Below, piece by piece: positions 17,319 through 26,653 of a DNA stretch of 64,000 nucleotides. The DNA comes from RYN-230 sp963813975 (GTDB lineage Bacteria; Actinomycetota; Actinomycetes; Streptosporangiales; Streptosporangiaceae). Position numbers and translations under genes: made by a program. Positions within the stretch are counted from its first letter, which is position 1, and every line of letters starts with the position of its first letter. The notes under the pieces were generated by a model. It was not told the DNA's origin and made no database searches. It saw only the letters and a program-made list of their open reading frames with translations. Location of the stretch: assembly GCA_963813975.1 (NCBI GenBank), contig CAWFAP010000008.1, positions 62,001 through 126,000 on the forward strand, written 5' to 3'.

Positions 17319-18817
17319 AGTTTGCCCGATCCGGACTTTCAACGTTCGGCATCGTGGCCAGTGCGGCCATCGTCTCCACCGGCATGGCCGGCGGGCTCCT
17401 CGGCAGCACGGCGGCCGAGGCCAGCACGGCCAGCGCCGCCGCAGGCGCCCGCACCATGAGTATTGCCGCCCCCAGCGTCTGCGGCGAGCCCCCCGCCAAG
17501 GCCTCGGCGGTGCGCAGCGTCCCGGCCGGCCAGGCGAAAGTAGTCCTGGACGCGGTCTCGGCCTCGTTGTCCACCACTCCTAAGTCCAAAGCCCGCAAGC
17601 ACAAGACCACGAAGCCCAGCAGTTCCGCGTCCCCCTCGGCCAGTGCGAGCGCCTCCTCCGCGAAGTCCACGGCGACCGCCAAAGCCACGGCGAGCGCGAA
17701 GGCCACGGCGAGCGCGAAGGCCACGGCGAGCGCGAAGGCCACGGCGAGCGCGAAGGCCACGGCGAGCGCGAAGGCCACCCCCAGCAGTACCCCGAAAGCC
17801 ACCAGCACTCCCAAAGCCACGAGCAGCGCCACGACCACCCCTAAGGCCAGTGGCAGCGCCTCGTCCTCCCCCAGCACCAGCGCCTCGTCCAGCCCCAGCA
17901 GCAGCCCGTCAACCTCGACCTCGCCCTCCCCCAGCTCCACGGGCTCCGGCAGCCCCTCAGGCAGCCCTTCCCCCAGTCACAGCCCTTCCCCGAGTACCAG
18001 CCCCAGCCCCAGCCCCAGCAAACCCTCGGTCCAGCTGTGCCTGAAGGTTCAGCCCATCACGACCAAATCGGGTGTGCATCCGGGTGGGACGGCCAGCTAC
18101 GCGATCTGGGTGTGGCCGGCGGGTGGCGCGGCGAGCGGTGTCAGCGTGACCATCACCGGCAAGGCCGCCAGCAAGGGCGTCACGCCCAAGTTCACCGTCT
18201 GCCCCACGGCCAACGGGCGCACCTGCAAGATCGGCGGGATCGGCAAGGGCTCCTCGGATGAACTCCAGGCGTCGGCCGCCGTCCCGGGCGGCATCGCCGC
18301 GGGTAAGGACATCACCCTGACCGCCACGGCCAAGGCCAGCGACGCCACCGCCCCACCCGCCGCGGGCGCCGCCATCAAGGTCACGGCGAAGCCGTCGCAG
18401 AAGCACTCGCACTCGCCATCACCGACGCCCACTCCGACCAACAGCACGACCCCGACCGGCACGGGTCTCGGCGCGACGTTGCCCGCGGGGATCCTGCCCA
18501 CCGTTCCCCTGGGCGTCACCTCAGGCGCTTCGCTGCCGCCGCTGCCCGCGCCGACCACTCCGGCCGGCTCACCGGGCGGCCTCTTCCCCACCGTGTCGCC
18601 ACAACCGAGTGCCAGCCCCAGCCCTTACTCAGCCGTACTCCCCAACGCCCGCGGCGTCAGGGTCACCGACGCGGCGGCGACGTTCCCGTTCAGCACCCGG
18701 CTGATCGGCGGCGAACTCGTCGGCCTGGCTGTGCTCGCCGCGGCCCTGGCCATCGCGATCGTCCGGTTCTCGCTGCGCAGGCCCCGCCCGCAGCACGGCA
18801 AGGACGCGGCTAGCTGA
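17315..18817 (+). CDS. Secreted, membrane-anchored Ser/Ala/Thr/Lys-rich surface protein
   Basis: 500 residues. Residues 1-37 form a Sec signal peptide (AIVSTGMAGGLLG, AEA). A roughly 130-residue low-complexity stalk includes five exact ATASAK repeats, followed by Ser-Pro-rich linkers. The central folded domain (about residues 235-345) carries VQPITTKSGVHPGGTASYAI and VSVTITGKAASKGVTP and looks like an Ig/DUF11-type beta domain with Cys residues. A second Pro/Ser stalk leads to one C-terminal membrane helix (VGLAVLAAALAIAIVRF) and a basic tail. The architecture suggests a wall-spanning surface protein. It converges on the gene at 18906. Confidence 0.75.
   Translation: MKFARSGLSTFGIVASAAIVSTGMAGGLLGSTAAEASTASAAAGARTMSIAAPSVCGEPPAKASAVRSVPAGQAKVVLDAVSASLSTTPKSKARKHKTTKPSSSASPSASASASSAKSTATAKATASAKATASAKATASAKATASAKATASAKATPSSTPKATSTPKATSSATTTPKASGSASSSPSTSASSSPSSSPSTSTSPSPSSTGSGSPSGSPSPSHSPSPSTSPSPSPSKPSVQLCLKVQPITTKSGVHPGGTASYAIWVWPAGGAASGVSVTITGKAASKGVTPKFTVCPTANGRTCKIGGIGKGSSDELQASAAVPGGIAAGKDITLTATAKASDATAPPAAGAAIKVTAKPSQKHSHSPSPTPTPTNSTTPTGTGLGATLPAGILPTVPLGVTSGASLPPLPAPTTPAGSPGGLFPTVSPQPSASPSPYSAVLPNARGVRVTDAAATFPFSTRLIGGELVGLAVLAAALAIAIVRFSLRRPRPQHGKDAAS
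17684..17773 (+). repeat. Five exact tandem copies of an 18-bp unit
   Basis: The unit GCCACGGCGAGCGCGAAG is repeated five times without a mismatch and encodes Ala-Thr-Ala-Ser-Ala-Lys. Exact identity points to recent expansion by slippage, so copy number may vary between strains. Confidence 0.9.
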
Positions 18818-18877
18818 CCCACCGGGGCCTGCCAGCTGGCTGCTCCTACCTTAAAAGGGCCAGGCCGCCGGCCCGAC

Positions 18878-18903
18878 CTGGCGCCAGCCTGACCTGGCGC
18901 CAG
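18878..18903. terminator. Two copies of a 10-bp palindrome between convergent genes
   Basis: CTGGCGCCAG occurs at 18878-18887 and 18894-18903 inside a 16-bp direct repeat. It lies between two converging genes and could form alternative hairpins that end transcription from both sides. Confidence 0.4.
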
Positions 18904-18905
18904 CC

Positions 18906-21900
18906 CTACCGGGCGACGTGCTCGACCATCGGCCGGATGGCCCGCAGCTGGGTGGCCAGCTTCGCCGCGGTCATCGTCGGCGATGCCACTACCCCGAACG
19001 TGTCGTTGTCGGCCCAGGTGCACAGTGCGACGCTGCCCGGCACGCTGGCCTGGGCGTTGACGCACGCCGCCGATCCGCCGAGTGAACCCGCGCTGGTCCC
19101 GAAGGCACCCTTGGACTGCTGGGTGAAGCTCGCGATGAAGCCGCTGGCCGAGACCCCGGACAGGTTGCCGCCGATGAACAGGATCATCTGCGGCGTCTTG
19201 GTGCTGGTGGCACTGGCGCCATCCTCGTAGACCGCCGAGACGACGTGGCCGGCCTGGCCCGCGCTCTTGGTGATGACCTGCTTCTGCAACTGGCCCGCGT
19301 TCATCTGCTTCTCGAGCTGCGGCCGCCGGACGTACGCGCCCAGCTTGTCCGGCGTGCTCAGAACGTGCGCGGGCCCGTTGCCGCGGAGCACGCCCGTCCC
19401 CAGCACGACCGCCGCGCCAGCCACGATGACCGCCAGCCCAGCACCGATCATGAGCTTCCCGCGGTTGCGGCGCCGGCCTGACCGGCGCGCCGGCGCCGGC
19501 GCCCGCTGCGACGGCGCGCCCCGGCCCGCGGCTGGGCTAGCCTCGTCCTGCTCAGCGTCGGGGCTCCGGGGCGCCTCGCGCAGGGCGGCCCGGCCCCGCG
19601 ACCGCCGGCCACGGGGGGCCTCATCCGCGGCCCCCGGATCCGCAGGCGGCTGAACCGGGTTGGGCCCGGACACCGGCCGGCTGGCGGTCCGGCCCGCTAG
19701 CTCCCGGTCTGCGGCACGACGGTCATCAAGGTCAAATCCACGATCCGCAACGAAGCCCGCTCCCCCGCCCGCCCTCGCGCCGGGCGACTCGGGAGAGGTC
19801 CGCCCAGACGGGATGGGGCCGGAGTCGGTCCGGCCGAACGCGGCCTGGCCGGAGATGGCCCGCGTCCCGGCGGAGGGCCCGGTGCCGGGTGCCTGGCCAG
19901 GGGTGACCCCCGGGAGGCTGGGCCAGCCGCTCGCGGAGTCACCGGCTCGCCTGCCGTGGCGGCGTGGGCCGGTCCGCTCCGCCGGGCGGTCCCTGACCAC
20001 CGGTTCGCGGCCGGCCTCGGGCTCGGTTTCGGGGCGGTGACGGCGGCCACGCCGGGGTTCCGATGACCAGCCGGCCTCAGATGGCCCCACCGCGGCCGTG
20101 TCCGCCCGGCCGGACCAGGCCGCCTCGGGCGATTCCCCGGGGTCCCGGTCCGCCCGGCCGGGCCAGCGTGAGCCAGCCGGGCGCGCCTGCTCCAGCGGCG
20201 CGTTCAGGTAGGCACCCGGATCCTGCTGCCCGGGCGGGACGGAAGAACCAGCCGGGACCGCCCGGCCGTACGGCCCCGGACGCCCTGGCGGCACCGAACC
20301 GCCCGGCGGAACCGACCAGCCAGGCGGAACCCGGCCATCTCGGCCTACGGCAGCTCCGGGCGGAACAGATCGACCGGACGGCACCGGGGTTCCAGGCGGC
20401 CCAGAACGGCCAGGCGGAACCGAACTCCCAGGCGGCGTCAACCAGCCCGGTGGAACTGGGCCACCGGGGGGGACCGAGTGGCCAGGGGGGACGGAGGAGC
20501 CGGGCGGGACCGAACCGCCAGCCGGCGGCCGGGGCCGCCCGGGAGCCGGCCGCCCGCCCCGCGCGCCCCGCTCAGGCGGGGCCGGGCGGACCGGTGAGTC
20601 CGCACGGGCGGTCCGGGCCTCGGCATCGTGATCAGGTCCGGGGTCGGCGTCGCGGCTGCGCCTCCCGAAGAGACCGCGTCCCCGGCCCCGACTGCGGCCT
20701 GCGGAGTGGCCGTCCCGCCCGGGATCATCATCCGGGCCTGGGACCAGGAAGTCGCTGCGGCCGTGGAACTCACCCCGGGCAGCCCCGGGCGTGGTTCCGG
20801 GCAGCACGCGGCCTTCTACGACCTGGCCAGACGCCTCACGTCCCGGCCGGTCAGCCCGGTGCCCCCGGCCGCGGCCCGGCGCCTGCTCGAGCGCGGCCGT
20901 CTCGTGATCCCGGCCCGCGGGCGGGGTCTCGCCCCTGCGGGCCGCCCGGCGACCCCGGCCGGGGTAGAGGTCCCCCGGCCCGGCCGGCTGGTCAGGCCGA
21001 GCGCCGGTGCGCCAGCCCGGCTCAGCGTCGGGCCCGGCCCAGCGAGAGTCCGGACGGCTGTCATCCCTCGGTCGCCCGGGACCGCGCCCAGGCACTTCCC
21101 GCCCGCGCCCCGGGTCCTGACCGGAGTCGTTCCGTCCGCGCCCGGGGTCCCGGCCGGTACCGTCCTGGGCAGACCCGGGATTCTGCCGGTAGCCGTGGGT
21201 GCCCTCGTCCGGAGCAGTCGCCCGCCGACGGCCGCGGGGCGCCTCTACCGGGGTGACGGGCTGACCGTAACCAGGGACCTCGCCGGGGACAGGCCAGGCC
21301 GTAACCAGGAACCTCGCCGGGGACAGCGGCCGGCCGTAACCAGGAACCTCGCCGGGGACAGCAGGCCGGCCGTAACCAGGAACCTCGCCCGGGACGGCAG
21401 GCAGGCCGTAACCAGGAACCTCGCCCGGGACGGCAGGCCGGCCGTAACCGGGGACCCCGCCGGGCGCGACGGGCCGACCGTACCCGGACATTTCACCCGG
21501 GGCACCAGGACGCCCGTAACCGGCCTCACCCGGAGCAGCCGCCGCCCGCCTGTGGCCCCGCACTGGCTCGCCCCCCGGGACCGGCCGACGGGGGCCAGGC
21601 GCCTCACCGGGGGGAACGGGCCCGGCATACCCAGCCGCCTCCCCCGGGGCGGCGGGGCGCCCGTAACCCGTCGTCCCGTTGCGCCCGGAACCACCGCGCT
21701 CGTAACCGCGCGTCCCGTTGCCTGGCGAACTGCCGCGCCCGTACTCGCCCGGGGCCCCGGCCGGGGGGCTGTACCGGCTGCGGCCAGGCGACGGCTCTCC
21801 CGCCGCATCCGTCCACCCGTAGCCGGGCGACGACGCCCCCGGAGACGGAGACTGAGATGGACGGGGACCGTAACCGGATGGCCCTTCAGCCGCGGGTGCC

Positions 21901-22142
21901 GGCCGCGCAGCGCCTGGCGCGGGGTCTCCGGCGTCACTCCCACGGCTGGCCGGCGGCGCCGGGTACTCCCGGAACGTCCGCGAACCCTCCGGGGCGGCCT
22001 GCCTGCGCGGGGCCGGCACCATCTCGGGGTACTGCGGCGGATAATCGCGCCCGGGCTGGTCATGGGGGTAGGCGGGGCGGGGATCGACGGAGCCGCGCGC
22101 CCGCCGCCCGCGCGGCGGCTCCTGCGGGTCCTCGTCGCTCAT
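18906..22142 (-). CDS. Giant Pro/Gly/Arg-rich single-pass membrane protein
   Basis: 1078 residues from the ATG at 22142 (MSDEDPQEPPRGRRARGSVD, GGGGA ribosome site). The first 880 or so residues are disordered, rich in Pro, Gly, Arg and Asp, with blocks of GYGRPAVPGEVP-type repeats (about residues 190-300) and PPGSSVPPG-type repeats (about 545-650). A basic stretch precedes one membrane helix (LMIGAGLAVIVAGAAVVLGT), and the last 160 residues form an outside domain with QVITKSAGQAGHVVSAVYED and two Cys. Such long cytoplasmic tails with a small outer domain are common in actinomycetes. No enzymatic motif is seen; function is unknown. Confidence 0.7.
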   Translation of the reverse strand: MSDEDPQEPPRGRRARGSVDPRPAYPHDQPGRDYPPQYPEMVPAPRRQAAPEGSRTFREYPAPPASRGSDAGDPAPGAARPAPAAEGPSGYGPRPSQSPSPGASSPGYGWTDAAGEPSPGRSRYSPPAGAPGEYGRGSSPGNGTRGYERGGSGRNGTTGYGRPAAPGEAAGYAGPVPPGEAPGPRRPVPGGEPVRGHRRAAAAPGEAGYGRPGAPGEMSGYGRPVAPGGVPGYGRPAVPGEVPGYGLPAVPGEVPGYGRPAVPGEVPGYGRPLSPARFLVTAWPVPGEVPGYGQPVTPVEAPRGRRRATAPDEGTHGYRQNPGSAQDGTGRDPGRGRNDSGQDPGRGREVPGRGPGRPRDDSRPDSRWAGPDAEPGWRTGARPDQPAGPGDLYPGRGRRAARRGETPPAGRDHETAALEQAPGRGRGHRADRPGREASGQVVEGRVLPGTTPGAARGEFHGRSDFLVPGPDDDPGRDGHSAGRSRGRGRGLFGRRSRDADPGPDHDAEARTARADSPVRPAPPERGARGGRPAPGRPRPPAGGSVPPGSSVPPGHSVPPGGPVPPGWLTPPGSSVPPGRSGPPGTPVPSGRSVPPGAAVGRDGRVPPGWSVPPGGSVPPGRPGPYGRAVPAGSSVPPGQQDPGAYLNAPLEQARPAGSRWPGRADRDPGESPEAAWSGRADTAAVGPSEAGWSSEPRRGRRHRPETEPEAGREPVVRDRPAERTGPRRHGRRAGDSASGWPSLPGVTPGQAPGTGPSAGTRAISGQAAFGRTDSGPIPSGRTSPESPGARAGGGAGFVADRGFDLDDRRAADRELAGRTASRPVSGPNPVQPPADPGAADEAPRGRRSRGRAALREAPRSPDAEQDEASPAAGRGAPSQRAPAPARRSGRRRNRGKLMIGAGLAVIVAGAAVVLGTGVLRGNGPAHVLSTPDKLGAYVRRPQLEKQMNAGQLQKQVITKSAGQAGHVVSAVYEDGASATSTKTPQMILFIGGNLSGVSASGFIASFTQQSKGAFGTSAGSLGGSAACVNAQASVPGSVALCTWADNDTFGVVASPTMTAAKLATQLRAIRPMVEHVAR
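21245..21560 (-). repeat. Tandem repeat block encoding GYGRPAVPGEVP-like units
   Basis: About nine imperfect units of 36 bp lie inside the giant membrane protein gene. One unit is read out of phase (LSPARFLVTA is the same DNA shifted by one base relative to AVPGEVPGYG) and the next unit restores the frame, so unit length has drifted without killing the gene. Confidence 0.75.
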
Positions 22143-22492
22143 TTGTCCCCTTGCCGTGCCAGTGACGCGATCTTGCCGGACCGGGAGTTAACCCATCATG
22201 GGGCATGGCAGCGTTGCCTGCCACCGGGTCTGGCACGCTCGTGCCGGCGAGCCCGCTCCGCCGCCGGAGAAGATCCTTAGCCCCCTGGTTACGCCGTCCG
22301 GCCACACCAGTCGCTTGATCACGAACTGAGACTCAGGCCCCGCACGGGCCGCCCGGACCGACCGCCCCGCCCAGAGCACCCGCCCAGAGCACCCGCACGG
22401 GCCGCCCGCACCGGGGCGCCCGCGCCGGGTCGCCACTGTGACTGCCACGTAACCCGCCGGCAACACCGGCGAAACCGAACCGGCCGTACCCC
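22143..22492. other. Divergent intergenic region
   Basis: Between the giant membrane protein and the oxidoreductase operon. Short frames on the minus strand are rich in Arg/Gly and have no family features. It presumably holds the minus-strand promoter, but no clear boxes are visible. Confidence 0.4.
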
Positions 22493-22519
22493 TTGACGCA
22501 TCCAGGCTCAAGTCGGACC

Positions 22520-22549
22520 ATGTCAGTATCCTGACGACGGTATACAATG
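22520..22549 (+). promoter_or_regulatory. Probable promoter and GntR-type operator of the oxidoreductase operon
   Basis: A -10-like TACAAT at 22543-22548 follows a weak -35 region near 22520. The box GGTATACAATG (22539-22549) contains the GTATAC core found in operators of FCD-type GntR regulators. A related sequence (TGTATCCAAAATG) lies just upstream of the gntR gene at about 32437. This would place transcription start near 22555, about 25 bp before the GTG. Confidence 0.4.
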
Positions 22550-22579
22550 TTGGGCCCTGCTATCCAAGGAGGGGACGCC

Positions 22580-23359
22580 GTGTATCACGAGCTCACGGTC
22601 TGGTCGCGCGGCATCATCATGGACAAGGAGGCGCGTGACGTCTCTTCGTGCATCGCGGCCTCGGCCCGGGCGCTCGGCCTCTACGCCGATAATGTCAGCG
22701 ACTACGTAGATGACCCGGACCGCACCAATTGCCTGGTCCGCCGCTACGCCCGGTTCGGTGACTCCCCTATCGTGGACCGGTTCGTGTACGAGAATCCCCG
22801 TCCCGACTGGGTGGTCCTCGTCGAGGAGACGATCGTCAAGGCGGTCAACTTCCTGCGCGGCACGCCGGACGGCACCGGGGTACTGGTCGTCAACTCCGCC
22901 CGCGAACCCGAGTACCTGCTGAAGTTCCTGCCCGACTCGATGAAGGCCAAGCTGGCCAAGTTCGTCGTGGTGGACGCGGTCGGCCTGGCTGACCAGCGGG
23001 GCAGCAGCCCGTGGATGTTCGTCCGCGACCTGGGCGAGCTGGCCTACGACCGGATGTCCACCGAGGGCGCCGAAGAACGCCTGGCCATGGGGATGGGCAT
23101 CGCCGCCCCGCTGATCGGCGCGCTGACCTCCGCGACCGGCGTGCTGCCGCTGGACGCGGTCGCCGAGCAGGTCGCCGACCGTGACGCGATGTTCCGCGGC
23201 GTGGCGCACCACCGGGTGATCGAGTTCGCCCACGCCGCGTCCCCGAACGGGAACGCCATCCCTGACGCCGAGCCGGTCCTGGCCACCCCGGAGACCGCGG
23301 GCACCGAGCCGACCGCACCGACCCCGGCCACCCCCCTGTCACCCGCCCGCCAGCCGTAG
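22580..23359 (+). CDS. 2-oxoacid:acceptor oxidoreductase gamma subunit (oxalate oxidoreductase-like)
   Basis: The start is a GTG at 22580 with AAGGAGG nine bp upstream, not the earlier in-frame ATG at 22547. The product is 259 residues: VYHELTVWSRGIIMDKEARD, then RTNCLVRRYARFGDSPIVDR, PDWVVLVEETIVKAVNFLRG and AKFVVVDAVGLADQ. This is the order of the gamma (transferase-type) domain of pyruvate-type oxidoreductases, although the common Gly-rich GxGGQG loop is absent. The last 30 residues are a Pro/Ala/Thr tail. It opens a tightly packed operon with the flavoprotein/ferredoxin, alpha and beta subunits. Confidence 0.75.
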   Translation: MYHELTVWSRGIIMDKEARDVSSCIAASARALGLYADNVSDYVDDPDRTNCLVRRYARFGDSPIVDRFVYENPRPDWVVLVEETIVKAVNFLRGTPDGTGVLVVNSAREPEYLLKFLPDSMKAKLAKFVVVDAVGLADQRGSSPWMFVRDLGELAYDRMSTEGAEERLAMGMGIAAPLIGALTSATGVLPLDAVAEQVADRDAMFRGVAHHRVIEFAHAASPNGNAIPDAEPVLATPETAGTEPTAPTPATPLSPARQP

Positions 23360-23380
23360 CGCCACCCGCGAGGAGGCCCC

Positions 23381-25330
23381 ATGTCCGTCCGCGGCACCCG
23401 GATCCCGCCCCACCTGCAGCTGCCCATCGCCGGCGTGACCCCGCCGCCGACCGAGAAAGAGGGCCAGCGGCTCTTCCCCACCGGCAACTTCCGGTTCTTC
23501 CGGCCGGTCTACAAGGACAAGACCCCGCCGTGCAACAACGCCTGCCCGACCGGCGAGCAGATCCAGAAGTACCTGGACTTCGTGAAGCACGAGCGCTACC
23601 TCGACGGCTATCTCACGATCATGGAAGACAACCCGATGCCGTCGGTGACCGGCCGGGTCTGCTACCACCCATGCGAGACGGCCTGCAACCGGGCCGAGCA
23701 CGATGAGCCGATCGGCATCCGCAGCGTGGAGCGCTTCCTCGGCGACTACGGGCTGAACCTCCCCGAGGAACCCATCAAGGACACGCTCCCCCCGCTCAAC
23801 GGGACCACGGTCGCCATCGTCGGATCCGGCCCGGCCGGCCTCGCGGCCGCCTATCACCTGCGCCGCCGCGGCTACTCCAGCGTGATCTTCGAGGCGCTGG
23901 ACAAGCCGGGCGGGATGCTCCGGGCCGGGATCCCGCACTGGCACCTGCCCGAGGAGGTCCTGGACGCCGAGATCGCCAAGCTCCTGTCCCTGGGCGGTAT
24001 CGAGATCCGCACCAATACCCGGGCCGGCCAGGACATCAGCTGGGACGAGCTCCGCACCTACGCCGCGGCATTCCTGGCCCTCGGCCAGGACGTGGGCAAG
24101 CGGCTGCCGGTTGACGGGATCCAGTCCCGCGGTGTCGGCGGCGGGCTGGAATTCCTCCGCGAGACCGGACTCGGCCGCCCGGTGAAGGTCGGCCGCGAGG
24201 TGCTGGTCATCGGCGGCGGCAACACCGCCTCGGACGCCGCCCGCTCGGCGATCCGGCTCGGCGGGGGCGCGGCCACGATCGTGTCGTTGGAGAGCGAAGA
24301 AGAGCTGCTGATCGTCGCCGAGGACCTGGAGCAGGCCCGGGAGGAGGGTGTGCTGTTCTCTCCCGGCACCTCACTGGTCCGGGTGCTGTCTGAGAACGGG
24401 CACGTCACAGGGGCTGTGCTGTGCGACGCCCGGCTGGCCAGGGACGACAGCGGCGCGGTCCGGCCCGAGCTGATTCCCGGCACGGAACGCGAGGTGATCT
24501 GCGACACGGTCCTGGTGGCCATCGGGCAGGTCCAGCAGCTGGACTGGCTGCCGGACCACCTCAGCGACAGCAGCGGGATCATCACCGCGGACGAGCACGG
24601 CCGGGTGGAAGGAAACATCCTGGTCGGCGGGGACGTGATGCGCGGCCCGTCGATGGTGGTGGACGCCCTCGGCGACGGCAAGCGGGCCGCCCGGGACATC
24701 GACCGGCTGCTCACCGCCCAGGCCCTCACCCCGGAGCCCGACGTGACGATCATGCCCTACGAGGGCCTGAACTCCGCCTACTTCCGGCACGCACCGCGGA
24801 TCGAGGCGCCGCTGTCGCCCGCCGCCGAGCGGAGCCGCAGCCAGAAGGTCGAGGTCACCCTGGCCTACAGCGAGGGGCAGGCCGTGGCCGAGGCCGACCG
24901 CTGCATGAGCTGCGGGGTCTGCAACGGCTGCGACAACTGCTACATCGTCTGCCCGGACGTCAGCGTGCTGCGCGACGCACGGGAGAACGGCCACTACTCG
25001 ATCCGCACCACGTACTGCAAGGGCTGCCTGGTGTGCGTGCAGGAGTGCCCCACCGGCTGCCTGGAGAAGGTGCCCGAGATGGACTTCGACGCCCCCGAGG
25101 ACGTGACCCGGATGGAAACCGCGTTCGCTCCCTACGACGGCGCGCACGCCGAGCAGTCCGCGTTCACCAGGCAGCTGATCGAGGAGACGATCGCCGAGTA
25201 CGACGCGGCCCGGCGCCAGCCCATGCCCGGTGGCGGGCCACCCCCGAACGGCGGACCGCCGAACGGGCCAACACCGAACGGCCAACCCCAAAACCTCCGC
25301 AACGAAGACCACGGCGAGGTGGCGCCATGA
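23381..25330 (+). CDS. NAD(P)-linked FAD oxidoreductase fused to a 2[4Fe-4S] ferredoxin (delta) domain
   Basis: 649 residues. The N-terminus is the Cys-rich iron-sulfur domain of GltD/dihydropyrimidine dehydrogenase type (Cys51, 55, 94, 98 and 102 in CNNACPTG and GRVCYHPCETACNR). An FAD-binding fold follows (VAIVGSGPAGLAAAYHLRRR, residues 144-163), then a nucleotide-binding fold (VLVIGGGNTASDAARSA) and the FAD signature LVGGDVMRGPSMVVDALGDG. From about residue 505 there is a two-cluster ferredoxin (CMSCGVCNGCDNCYIVCP; CKGCLVCVQECPTGC). The fusion would carry electrons from the TPP/Fe-S core straight to FAD and NAD(P). Its stop overlaps the alpha start (ATGA). Confidence 0.85.
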   Translation: MSVRGTRIPPHLQLPIAGVTPPPTEKEGQRLFPTGNFRFFRPVYKDKTPPCNNACPTGEQIQKYLDFVKHERYLDGYLTIMEDNPMPSVTGRVCYHPCETACNRAEHDEPIGIRSVERFLGDYGLNLPEEPIKDTLPPLNGTTVAIVGSGPAGLAAAYHLRRRGYSSVIFEALDKPGGMLRAGIPHWHLPEEVLDAEIAKLLSLGGIEIRTNTRAGQDISWDELRTYAAAFLALGQDVGKRLPVDGIQSRGVGGGLEFLRETGLGRPVKVGREVLVIGGGNTASDAARSAIRLGGGAATIVSLESEEELLIVAEDLEQAREEGVLFSPGTSLVRVLSENGHVTGAVLCDARLARDDSGAVRPELIPGTEREVICDTVLVAIGQVQQLDWLPDHLSDSSGIITADEHGRVEGNILVGGDVMRGPSMVVDALGDGKRAARDIDRLLTAQALTPEPDVTIMPYEGLNSAYFRHAPRIEAPLSPAAERSRSQKVEVTLAYSEGQAVAEADRCMSCGVCNGCDNCYIVCPDVSVLRDARENGHYSIRTTYCKGCLVCVQECPTGCLEKVPEMDFDAPEDVTRMETAFAPYDGAHAEQSAFTRQLIEETIAEYDAARRQPMPGGGPPPNGGPPNGPTPNGQPQNLRNEDHGEVAP

Positions 25331-26610
25331 CCACGGTGCACGTCGAGGGGGCCTGGTCCCAGCGGCCGGCTTACGGCCCGGGCCTGCGGACCGCGGCCGG
25401 CGAGCAGCGGCTCGATGAGCTGGCCGGCACCCGCAAGCGGCTGAACGGCTGCGCGGCCGCGGCCTACGCGGCGCTGTACGCCAACGTCAACGTGATCACC
25501 GCGTACGCGATCCGGCCATACACCGCGATCATGATGAACCTGGCCCAGTTCATCGCGGACGGAATCCTGGACGCCGAGTACATCCACGCGGACGGCGAGC
25601 ATGCCCAGCTGTCCGCGGCGTTCGGCGCGGGGTCCTGCGGGGCGCGGGCATTCACCGGGTCGTCCGGGGTGGGCGTGACCTACGCGTACGAGATGTACTC
25701 GATCATCTCCGGCGCCCGCATCCCGATCCAGATGTCGATCGCCGACCGCACCCTGGACCCGCCCGGCGACTTCGGGTCGGAGCACACCGACGCGCTGTGC
25801 ACCCGGGACATGGGCTGGCTGATGGGCTGGGCCGCCACCCCGCAGGAGGAGTTCGACAAGAGCCTGATCGCGTACGCCATCGGCGAGGACCCGCGGGTGC
25901 TGCTGCCGCAGATGGTGGTACAAGACGGCTACTTCGTGTCGCACATCTCCGGCGAGGTGGACATGCCCAGCGCCGAGCAGGTGGACTCGTTCCTGCCGCC
26001 GTACCGGCTGCCGTTCCCGCTCGACCCCCGCCAGCCGGTGTCGCACGGGCCGCAGATCCACCCGTCCCAGGGACCCCCGCTGCAGCTGGAACGGGCGCGC
26101 GCGATGGAGGACGCGATCCCGGTCATCCGGGAGAAGACCGACGAGTTCGCGCGGGTCTTCGGCCGGCAGTACCCGTACTTCGTCGAGGAGTACCGGCTGG
26201 AGGACGCGGAGGTCGCGATCGTGATCTCCGGCGGCCACTCGGTGACCTGCCGGGCCGCCATCAACCGGCTCCGCGAGCAGGGCGTGAAAATCGGGATGGC
26301 CCGGCTGCTGTGGATCCGGCCGTTCCCCAGCGACGACCTGCGGCACGCGCTGCGCGGCGTGAAGGCCGTGGGGGTGGTCGAGACCAACCTCGGCCTGGGC
26401 GGCCCGACCTACGGCGGGATCCTGGCCCCGGAGGTGACCGCGGCCATGTACCACGCGGCGAACCGCCCGCACATCACCTCGTTCATGGCCGGGCTGGGCG
26501 GCGAGACCGTGCCCACCGCCGAGTTCGAGTGGATGGCCGGCAAGCTGGCCCAGGCCGTCGAGCACGGCGGCGTCGAGAAGGCGGCCCACTGGGTCGGATT
26601 CGAGGACTGA
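25327..26610 (+). CDS. 2-oxoacid:acceptor oxidoreductase alpha subunit, oxalate oxidoreductase-like
   Basis: 427 residues from the ATG at 25327, coupled to the previous gene. The pyrimidine-binding domain is clear: NVNVITAYAIRPYTAIMMNL, then ADGEHAQLSAAFGAGSCGAR and ARAFTGSSGVGVTYAYEM. In pyruvate enzymes the first motif is Tyr-Pro-Ile-Thr-Pro, where Thr touches the substrate. Here it is Tyr-Ala-Ile-Arg-Pro with Arg63. An extra arginine suits a dianionic substrate, and from memory the Moorella oxalate oxidoreductase has Arg at this place. The C-terminal domain II is normal (VAIVISGGHSVTCRAAINRL). The transporter and regulator downstream agree with oxalate, but glyoxylate or another small oxoacid is possible. 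Confidence 0.8.
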   Translation: MTTVHVEGAWSQRPAYGPGLRTAAGEQRLDELAGTRKRLNGCAAAAYAALYANVNVITAYAIRPYTAIMMNLAQFIADGILDAEYIHADGEHAQLSAAFGAGSCGARAFTGSSGVGVTYAYEMYSIISGARIPIQMSIADRTLDPPGDFGSEHTDALCTRDMGWLMGWAATPQEEFDKSLIAYAIGEDPRVLLPQMVVQDGYFVSHISGEVDMPSAEQVDSFLPPYRLPFPLDPRQPVSHGPQIHPSQGPPLQLERARAMEDAIPVIREKTDEFARVFGRQYPYFVEEYRLEDAEVAIVISGGHSVTCRAAINRLREQGVKIGMARLLWIRPFPSDDLRHALRGVKAVGVVETNLGLGGPTYGGILAPEVTAAMYHAANRPHITSFMAGLGGETVPTAEFEWMAGKLAQAVEHGGVEKAAHWVGFED

Positions 26611-26653
26611 CGATGATCACGAAGCAGCTGATCAAAGACCGAGGAGCACGCTG

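Noticed and set aside
17684..17773. CRISPR array
   Set aside because: The units are contiguous with no spacers and lie inside an open reading frame.
20628..22280. A 550-codon plus-strand gene
   Set aside because: It mirrors the repeat-rich giant membrane protein, which has a proper start, membrane helix and folded end.
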